From assembly GCA_035529715.1 (NCBI GenBank), contig DATKWF010000102.1, forward strand, positions 1 through 11,126: a DNA stretch of 11,126 bases. The letters are read 5' to 3'. Source of the DNA: DATKWF01 sp035529715. GTDB lineage: Bacteria; Chloroflexota; Dehalococcoidia; Dehalococcoidales; RBG-16-60-22. The notes under the pieces were generated by a model that was not told the origin of the DNA, ran no database searches, and was given only the letters and a program-made list of their open reading frames with translations. Shown piece by piece: positions 5,990 to 11,126 of the stretch. Position 1 is the stretch's first letter, and each line of letters starts with the position of its first letter. A program made the translations under genes and the position numbers.

Positions 5990-7246
5990 TTGTATCAGGC
6001 ACCGCGGGGGACTACCGACATCCTGCCAGAGGAGCAAGCCTACTGGCGCTACGTAGAGCAGAAGGTGGTTGATATCTGCCAGCTCTACGGATACGAGCGC
6101 ATTGATTCCCCGATGTTTGAAGAGGCCGGGCTTTTCACCCGCAGCGTGGGGCAGGGAACAGACATCGTTGAGAAGGAAATGTATACCTTTGCCGATAAAG
6201 GCGGTAATCAAATAACGCTGAGGCCGGAAGGTACGGCGCCGGTATGCCGTGCCTACCTGGAACACGGACTGCACAATTTACCGCAGCCGGTAAAGCTATA
6301 TTACATTGCTTCCATTTTCAGGTACGAAAGGCCCCAGGCAGGGAGATACCGCCAGCACTACCAGTTTGGCTATGAGGCTATCGGCGATGATGACCCCGCC
6401 CTTGATGCTGAAGTCATTGATATGGCCTGGCAGTTCTTCCTCTCCTTGAATCTCCGCCACCTGACACTACAGCTCAATAGCATCGGCTGCAGGCAGTGCC
6501 GCCCCGCCTATCTGAGCGCCCTGAAGGATTATTACGCTGACTATAAAGAAGGGTTGTGCCCGGACTGCAAGACCAGGCTGAAGCGAAACCCCCTCCGCCT
6601 GCTGGACTGCAAAAAGCCTTCGTGCCAGAAAACAGCCAATGCCGCCCCCAGAAGCGCTGACCACCTCTGCCCCGAGTGCGACACCCACTTCAACCAGCTC
6701 AGGGAGTACCTCAATCTGCTCGGAATTCCCTTTGAAGTCAACCACCGCCTGGTCCGGGGGCTGGACTACTACACCAGAACCGTCTTTGAGATTCAGCCCG
6801 AGTCCGGCGGTGCCCAGAGCACCATCGGCGGCGGCGGACGCTATGACAACCTGATTGAGGAGCTGGGGGGCAAGCCGACACCAGCGATAGGCTTAGCCGC
6901 CGGCATGGAACGGATAATACTTAACCTGAAGAAACAGGCTGTCTCCATTCCTCCCCTCCCCGGGCCCCGGGTTTTTATTGCCTGCATCGGTGAAGAAGCC
7001 AGAGTGGAAACAATAAAGCTGGCTTCCCGGCTGAGGCAGGCTGGCATCGGCACTCTGCTGGCTACCGGTAGCCGGAGCCTTAAAGCCCAGCTACGGCAAG
7101 CCAACAACCTTGGCATACCTCACGCGGTGATTGTTGGTGAGGAGGAAGTGAAAACGGGCACGGTGATACTGCGGGACATGGCTAATGCCCGGCAAAAAAC
7201 CGTCTCCCGCGATGAATTACCACAGATATTAAAACAGTCGGTTTAG
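5990..7246 (+). CDS. hisS: Histidyl-tRNA synthetase
   Basis: A complete 418-residue class II aminoacyl-tRNA synthetase that charges tRNA-His with histidine in the cytosol. The N-terminal YQAPRGTTDILPEE is typical. Motif 1 lies around 40-64, followed by LRPEGTAPVCRAYLEHG (77-93). Motif 2 is FRYERPQAGRYRQHYQFG (110-127). The histidine-specific motif is RGLDYYTRTVFE (256-267), then GGGRYDNLIEELGG (281-294). Motif 3 is PAIGLAAGMERII (298-310). The C-terminal anticodon-binding domain starts near 325. The insertion domain (about 165-235) carries four cysteine pairs (C167/C170, C190/C193, C207/C212, C227/C230), which suggests metal binding; such Cys-bearing insertions occur in other bacterial HisRS. 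The TTG start is supported by GAGGAG 7 nt upstream. The gene stands alone, and I see no clear terminator immediately after it. Confidence 0.96.
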   Translation: MYQAPRGTTDILPEEQAYWRYVEQKVVDICQLYGYERIDSPMFEEAGLFTRSVGQGTDIVEKEMYTFADKGGNQITLRPEGTAPVCRAYLEHGLHNLPQPVKLYYIASIFRYERPQAGRYRQHYQFGYEAIGDDDPALDAEVIDMAWQFFLSLNLRHLTLQLNSIGCRQCRPAYLSALKDYYADYKEGLCPDCKTRLKRNPLRLLDCKKPSCQKTANAAPRSADHLCPECDTHFNQLREYLNLLGIPFEVNHRLVRGLDYYTRTVFEIQPESGGAQSTIGGGGRYDNLIEELGGKPTPAIGLAAGMERIILNLKKQAVSIPPLPGPRVFIACIGEEARVETIKLASRLRQAGIGTLLATGSRSLKAQLRQANNLGIPHAVIVGEEEVKTGTVILRDMANARQKTVSRDELPQILKQSV

Positions 7247-7286
7247 CCGCTTTTTACCTTTACAGCATCAGGCTTTAATTAGTAGC

Positions 7287-7648
7287 AACCCTATCCCCCT
7301 GTGTCCCCCTTCCCCTTGGCAAGGGGAAGGAGGAGGGTTTTATTAGAGGGACTTCGTCCCTCTAAAACTCCCTATTAAATGTACCTGGAGACTTCGTCCC
7401 TCCTTTTAATATTCCTCCCCCTCTCCTGGAACATAAAAGTCATTGCGGGGAGCGGAGCGACGAAGCAAACCAAAAGATAAAGATAAGATTGCTTCGCCTT
7501 CGGCTCGCAATGACACGTCAGCCAGAAGGAGAGATAGACACCTAGGGTCAGGCTAGAAGTTAGGCAGGGATGAAATACAGCGATATTTTTCGGCTCGCAA
7601 TGACACCGTCAGCCAGAAGGAGAGGGAGATAAAGGGGATGAGGTTACC
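7287..7648. repeat. Intergenic composite repeat island C
   Basis: The island is bounded by AACCCTATCCCCC (7287-7299) on the left and GGGGATGAGGTTACC (7634-7648) on the right, which are approximate inverted complements. It contains hairpin CCTTCCCCTT/AAGGGGAAGG (7308-7330), hairpin TTAGAGGGAC/GTCCCTCTAA (7343-7365) and a smaller GGAGACTTCGTCCCTCC (7387-7403). The 76-bp palindromic unit (7439-7514) follows. Finally the right end of that unit, with its flank TTCGGCTCGCAATGACAC-GTCAGCCAGAAGGAGAG, is repeated directly at 7499-7534 and 7589-7625. No coding frame is evident. It fills the first half of the 727-bp hisS/surface-protein gap. Confidence 0.8.
7439..7514 (+). repeat. 76-bp palindromic unit, copy 1
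   Basis: It begins GTCATTGCGGGGAGCGG and ends CTTCGGCTCGCAATGAC. The two ends are imperfect inverted complements (GTCATTGCG/CGCAATGAC, then GAAGCAA/TTGCTTC), giving a long hairpin around an A-rich centre. It matches the copy at 10957-11032 at 73 of 76 positions in the same orientation. The look is that of a non-coding, MITE- or REP-like element. Confidence 0.85.
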
Positions 7649-7708
7649 TTTTCTCGTTAAGAGAAGGAGGATTGCAGGTTGCTGAAAAGCCAGATGGCAC
7701 CGAAAATT

Positions 7709-7738
7709 TTAGTATATATTAGTATATCTTAGTATATT
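7709..7738 (+). promoter_or_regulatory. Three 10-bp AT repeats upstream of the surface-protein promoter
   Basis: TTAGTATATA, TTAGTATATC and TTAGTATATT follow each other without gaps, one per helical turn, ending 25 bp before the -35 box at 7764. A symmetric TGGTCACCA lies between them and the promoter (7749-7757). This position suits a curved-DNA upstream element or a regulator array; the role is inferred. Confidence 0.5.
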
Positions 7739-7763
7739 TATGTAAAATTGGTCACCACAGGGG

Positions 7764-7791
7764 TTGACAAAAACGCATTTTATGTTATAGT
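7764..7791 (+). promoter_or_regulatory. Predicted strong promoter of the surface-protein gene
   Basis: A perfect -35 TTGACA (7764-7769) and a -10 TATAGT (7786-7791) are 16 bp apart. Transcription would begin near 7798 and leave a leader of about 175 nt before the ATG at 7974. It is the best promoter match in the window, fitting an abundantly expressed envelope protein. Confidence 0.7.
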
Positions 7792-7824
7792 AATAGTGTA
7801 TTAGCCTTGAAAGGAGGTGGTGCA

Positions 7825-7896
7825 ATGGCAGGGACCCGCAAGGGGGAAGAGTCTTTAGGGCTCAAAATTAGCTACGAAGAAACTTGGTCTCCATAA
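7825..7896 (+). CDS. Leader micro-ORF, 23 codons
   Basis: ATG 7825 is preceded by AAAGGAGGTGG at 7810-7820, 4-5 nt away, one of the strongest ribosome binding sites in the window. It encodes MAGTRKGEESLGLKISYEET plus WSP and ends at TAA 7894-7896. It lies inside the predicted leader of the surface-protein gene, and its stop codon falls in the 5' arm of a leader hairpin (7891-7915). I recognise no family. It could be a regulatory leader peptide, the relic of a gene start, or a chance frame behind a duplicated ribosome binding site. The codons hold no run of one amino acid, so classical amino-acid attenuation is not suggested. Confidence 0.4.
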   Translation: MAGTRKGEESLGLKISYEETWSP

Positions 7897-7919
7897 AAAA
7901 GATGTGGTTTTATGGCACC
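7886..7919 (+). promoter_or_regulatory. Leader hairpin upstream of the surface-protein gene
   Basis: CCATAAAA (7891-7898) pairs perfectly with TTTTATGG (7908-7915) around a 9-nt loop. GGT 7886-7888 and ACC 7917-7919 extend the stem past a small internal loop. No T run follows, so it is not a plain terminator. It may stabilise the leader or couple to translation of the micro-ORF. Confidence 0.4.
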
Positions 7920-7973
7920 TATTTCTTTGTGGAGGCCTAATGATATTAAATCAAGGAGGAAAACTTAAAGTCG

Positions 7974-10739
7974 ATGAAAAATAAAATATCTAGAATATGG
8001 GGTGTTGGCCTGGTCATAGTGTTGACAGCCAGCCTCCTGCTTGCGGCGGCACCAGTGTCAGCTGGCACGCTCTCCTGGGGAGCCGAAACCATCCCGAGCA
8101 CCAGCGGCAAGGTCCTTCAAGACGGTGCTAGTGTCGCTGACATCGCCATTGCCGATGACGGGACAATATATGCCGTCACCGGCGTCGCGACGGACAACTA
8201 CTGCTACAAGTCAACCAATGGCGGCGTGTCCTGGTCAAAGATGACCCAGGACTTCAGTTTCGCGCCTGACCTGGTAGCGGTTGCCCCTGACGACTCTGAC
8301 GTAGTGGCTGTCGCTTTAGCCGCCACACCGGAGGTTTGGATCAGCAAAGACGGCGGCTCAACCTGGGGCACACTGAGCGCAATCACGGGCGATGTCACCA
8401 CCGCAGATGCCCTCTATGACATGGCCATCTCACCAACCGCTGCCGGGGTGAACTATCTTGCCGTCGCCGGCGAGGATGGCAATGTTGCCGATGTTTGGAA
8501 GTTCAACATTGGCGCCGCGGCACCAAGCTGGGAGGATACCGCTGACGAGATCGGTTTCGAAGGTGGAACCGAGGCTTTGGCAGTAGCCTTCTCACCCAAC
8601 TTCGCCTCGGACTACGTCATGACCGCCGTCTCTGTCAATGGCACCGCCGACGATACTCATTTCCAGATGTGGAGTGAGTCTTCCGATGCCTGGAATGATA
8701 CCGGCGCTTCCTTCTCCAGCTACCCCGTAGAAATTAAAAATGGCAGCAACTCTATTGAGGATACTACCGGGGCAGCAATCGCACTGTCTCCAGACTACCT
8801 GGGCAGTGACGACACGATGCGCGTCGCCTTCGTCGGTTTGACCACTAGCACTTCGGCTTACGGCGGTGTCTATCGCCTGAAAAACACCACTGATAAGGTG
8901 ATAGACGACGGAATCAACATCTACAGCATTAGCTACGACGGCACCAACCTGGTGGCCGGGGCGACTGACGACCATAATGTCCGGCGTTCCGACGACCCGC
9001 TGGCAACAACGCCAAGCTTCAGCAGTGCCGGCACCTATAAGCGACCGGGCATGACGTCTGCCAAGCCCGTGGTCGTCGCCTGGAACGGCGCCGACGTGGT
9101 GGCTGGAACCCAAGGCACTGGCAGTGCCTTCTCCGTCTCCACTGATAACGGCAAGTCCTTCAACGACATCAGCCTGGTTGATGCCGCCAATATGGGCACT
9201 ATGCTGGATGTCGCCGTTTCGGCTGACGGCAGCACGGTCTACATGCTGGCCAACGACGGTAACGCACTCAGCCTGTGGAAAATGGCTTCATCCTGGAAGA
9301 GGGTGTTAGCTCTTGGCGCCGACGACGGCTATATTCTCCGCGTTGCCCCTGATGACCCTGATACGGTCTATGTGGCCAAGACAGGTGCAGCTGCCAAAAG
9401 CATCTACTACAGCAGCGACGGCGGCGAAACCAAGTGGTTCGCCCGCACCACTCGCGCCTTCATTCAGGACCTGACGGTAGAAGGTGACGGTGATGTTGCC
9501 TATATGGCGGTGTACAATGCCGCCACGGTAAGCAAGACCACCAATACCGGCTTTACCTGGGGCACGGCGAAAGCTACCGGGGTTACCGGCAACATCAACA
9601 TGATATCCAGCCTCAGCGAGGATAACCTGATTGTTGGTAGCGCGTCCGGCTATGTAGCCTGGTCCACCGACGGCAACTCTAACTGGAAAGCGAACACCGT
9701 GCAACTTAATGGTGCCGGGCTAACTCTGGTCACCGCCAGCGGACTTGCTGACGGCGACTGTATCTATGCCTCGGCCAAGTCTGCCGATGCAACCGCTTCC
9801 CTGGTGGAGCGCTGGGAGATGGGTCAAAGCGGCACCACCTGGAAGGACATCTCAGCCACATTCGTCGGCGATAATTATTCAGCTACAGGTATATCTCTGA
9901 CGGAAGGCGTCCTCTACGTCCTGACCGAGACCAGCACCGCAGACAACAACAGCGCGGTTATACGGACGCTCAGCCCAAGCTCAGCCGAGCCCTCATCTGG
10001 TATGTGGAGCTCGGTGGCAAGCGCCGATGAGGCTTTCTCTGCTACGCCTACGGCACTGAGGGTAAGCGCCGGCAAGCTGTGGACGGTTGACAAGGATTTG
10101 CCCAAGCTCTGGAGCTACAGCGATACCCTGTCGACAGCCGGACCAGCGCTGGTTACACCCAGCCACGGAGCGGAAGTCCAAATCAACCCGGTAAGCGGGT
10201 CAGCATACACTCAAGCCTTCAGCTGGGAGCGCCCGTCCAAGGCCACGATATACCAGCTCAGGTTTGCCCTTGACTACGACTTCACCGAGGTCGTCAAAAC
10301 GGTTACTACAGCTTCGACCACTGACGACCCGATAGCGGAAGTAGTCGGGCCTGGTGCCACAAACGCACTGGCGTTTATGCCGAACATCACCTACTACTGG
10401 AAGGTGAGAGTAGCTCAAGCCGGTCCTGTCTTCAGCCCGTGGTCGGCAACCCGCATGTTCACCATCGGAGCCCTACCCGAAATACAGCCACCGGTAGAGA
10501 TAATAATTCCACCGGCACCACCGGCACCACAGATTGTACTCCCGCCGACTCCGGCACCGGTTCCGGCTCCGGAGATAATCTTTCAGACACCACCGCCACC
10601 ACCGGATATTATTATTCCACCGGCACCTGCGCCACCGGCACCAATTACTCCGGCCTACATCTGGGCCATAATCATCATTGGCGCCATCCTGGTGATTGCG
10701 GTAGTAGTCCTGATAGTCAGAACCAGACGACCGGTCTAG
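7974..10739 (+). CDS. Secreted, C-terminally anchored BNR/Asp-box surface protein (S-layer candidate)
   Basis: This encodes 921 residues. A Sec signal peptide (KNKISR, then a hydrophobic core) probably is cut after PVSA at residue 30. Residues 31-720 look like a beta-propeller with BNR/Asp-box-type repeats: STNGGVSW (80-87), SKDGGSTW (124-131), STDNGKSF (389-396), SSDGGETKW (480-488), TNTGFTW (523-529) and STDGNSNW (564-571). A fibronectin-III-like domain spans about 724-831. A proline-rich linker (834-893) alternates PP/PAP with III/IVL, then comes one membrane helix (about 896-916) and a basic tail RTRRPV. The protein should thus display outside the membrane. Dehalococcoides has an abundant BNR-repeat protein proposed as its S-layer; by architecture this may be its counterpart (inference). 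AAGGAGG lies 14 nt before ATG, unusually far, but no alternative start exists. A sortilin-like or photosystem-assembly-like propeller fold is possible. Confidence 0.85.
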   Translation: MKNKISRIWGVGLVIVLTASLLLAAAPVSAGTLSWGAETIPSTSGKVLQDGASVADIAIADDGTIYAVTGVATDNYCYKSTNGGVSWSKMTQDFSFAPDLVAVAPDDSDVVAVALAATPEVWISKDGGSTWGTLSAITGDVTTADALYDMAISPTAAGVNYLAVAGEDGNVADVWKFNIGAAAPSWEDTADEIGFEGGTEALAVAFSPNFASDYVMTAVSVNGTADDTHFQMWSESSDAWNDTGASFSSYPVEIKNGSNSIEDTTGAAIALSPDYLGSDDTMRVAFVGLTTSTSAYGGVYRLKNTTDKVIDDGINIYSISYDGTNLVAGATDDHNVRRSDDPLATTPSFSSAGTYKRPGMTSAKPVVVAWNGADVVAGTQGTGSAFSVSTDNGKSFNDISLVDAANMGTMLDVAVSADGSTVYMLANDGNALSLWKMASSWKRVLALGADDGYILRVAPDDPDTVYVAKTGAAAKSIYYSSDGGETKWFARTTRAFIQDLTVEGDGDVAYMAVYNAATVSKTTNTGFTWGTAKATGVTGNINMISSLSEDNLIVGSASGYVAWSTDGNSNWKANTVQLNGAGLTLVTASGLADGDCIYASAKSADATASLVERWEMGQSGTTWKDISATFVGDNYSATGISLTEGVLYVLTETSTADNNSAVIRTLSPSSAEPSSGMWSSVASADEAFSATPTALRVSAGKLWTVDKDLPKLWSYSDTLSTAGPALVTPSHGAEVQINPVSGSAYTQAFSWERPSKATIYQLRFALDYDFTEVVKTVTTASTTDDPIAEVVGPGATNALAFMPNITYYWKVRVAQAGPVFSPWSATRMFTIGALPEIQPPVEIIIPPAPPAPQIVLPPTPAPVPAPEIIFQTPPPPPDIIIPPAPAPPAPITPAYIWAIIIIGAILVIAVVVLIVRTRRPV

Positions 10740-10771
10740 TTCTAGCCTGAGGGACACCAGTCCGTAACTTC

Positions 10772-10807
10772 GAGAGCCCCCCGAAATCGGGGGGCTCTCT
10801 TTTTATT
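10772..10807 (+). terminator. Rho-independent terminator of the surface-protein gene
   Basis: A 12-bp perfect stem, GAGAGCCCCCCG (10772-10783) with CGGGGGGCTCTC (10788-10799), closes on the four-base loop AAAT. It is followed by TTTTTATT. It starts 32 bp after the stop codon and is the only classical intrinsic terminator in the window. Confidence 0.92.
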
Positions 10808-10820
10808 GTAAACATTAAAC

Positions 10821-11096
10821 AACCCCATCCCCCTAAAACTCCCTATAAAATATATTTCGAGGCTCCCCATGCTATTTATTCCCTCAAGGATAAGGGTGTT
10901 TAAGAGGGGCTAATGCCCCTCTTCTATAATAAATCCCCCTCTCTTTGAGCATAAAAGTCATTGCGAGGAGCGGAGCGACGAAGCAAACCAGAAGATAAAG
11001 ATGAGATTGCTTCGCCTTCGGCTCGCAATGACGTATTATTCGGCTCGCAATGACACACCAGACAGAAGAAGGGGGGATAAAGGGGATAGGGTTACC
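10821..11096. repeat. Intergenic composite repeat island D
   Basis: Left end AACCCCATCCCCC (10821-10833) and right end GGGGATAGGGTTACC (11082-11096) are approximate inverted complements. Inside are hairpin AAGAGGGGC/GCCCCTCTT around 10902-10923, the 76-bp unit (10957-11032) and a half unit TTCGGCTCGCAATGACAC (from 11039). The order of parts is the same as in island C. It occupies most of the 387 bp after the surface-protein gene; apart from the terminator I see nothing else there. Confidence 0.8.
10957..11032 (+). repeat. 76-bp palindromic unit, copy 2
   Basis: It begins GTCATTGCGAGGAGCGG and ends CTTCGGCTCGCAATGAC. It differs from the copy at 7439-7514 at three positions only, in the same orientation, with no length change. 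The shared flank CATAAAA precedes both. The two copies bracket the surface-protein gene. Confidence 0.85.
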
Positions 11097-11122
11097 TAAG
11101 CTAAACTTAGAGGTGCAACGAG

Positions 11123-11126
11123 ATGA
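11123..11126 (+). CDS. Possible start of a further gene at the window edge
   Basis: ATG at 11123-11125 is preceded by AGAGGTG (11109-11115), 7 nt away, a fair ribosome binding site just after repeat island D. Only the start codon and one base are visible, so the product cannot be stated and the call rests on spacing alone. Confidence 0.25.

Noticed and set aside
7800..7960. Known riboswitch class in the surface-protein leader
   Set aside because: GGGACCCGCAAGG hints at the GGACGCAAAGC element of c-di-GMP riboswitches, but the remaining conserved parts are absent.
7912..7968. Second short frame in the leader (ATG 7912, 18 codons)
   Set aside because: It has no ribosome binding site, its start lies in a hairpin arm, and it overlaps the ribosome binding site of the main gene.
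10439..10757. Frames on both strands across the proline-rich linker
   Set aside because: They are low-complexity shadows of the CCACCGGCACC-type codons of the surface-protein linker.

Overview
The window looks like a chromosomal stretch from a Chloroflexota bacterium, most likely of the Dehalococcoidia (inferred). The grounds are the gene types (HisRS, Rel, S20, PyrK), a large BNR/Asp-box surface protein of the kind proposed as S-layer protein in Dehalococcoides, frequent TTG start codons, and intergenic spaces filled with G/C-run palindromic repeats. No rRNA, tRNA, CRISPR array, prophage or transposase gene is visible. I found no clear multi-gene novel system. The most unusual items are a Rel enzyme with an atypical motif combination, a composite repeat family, and the elaborate leader of the surface-protein gene.

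Layout. Positions 3-230 hold the 3' end of an unrecognised gene. A repeat island follows (264-340) and runs straight into a small membrane-protein gene (342-806). That gene's reading frame stays open after its stop up to 1046, so it looks interrupted. This first kilobase is visibly more AT-rich than what follows. pyrK (1043-1825) overlaps the end of that frame. An ICMT-like membrane methyltransferase follows (1915-2623), broken by a one-base frameshift in a T run. Next is yjbQ (2687-3103), which converges on rpsT with a 4-bp gap. On the minus strand relA/spoT (5631-3478) is read first and rpsT (3437-3108) follows 40 bp later, from a good sigma-70-like promoter at 5679-5708.

A repeat island (5728-5912) separates the divergent relA and hisS promoters. 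hisS (5990-7246) is intact. The 727-bp gap after it contains a second large island (7287-7648). Next come three 10-bp-phased AT repeats, a strong promoter (TTGACA/TATAGT), a 23-codon ORF with an excellent ribosome binding site, and a leader hairpin. These lead to the 921-residue secreted, C-terminally anchored surface protein (7974-10739). A strong intrinsic terminator (10772-10807) and a last island (10821-11096) close the window. A possible start codon of another gene lies at the extreme edge.

Functionally this is a mixed housekeeping neighbourhood: pyrimidine synthesis, translation, the stringent response and the cell envelope. The 76-bp palindromic unit occurs as two nearly identical, directly oriented copies on either side of the surface-protein gene, so that gene sits inside a repeat-bounded segment.
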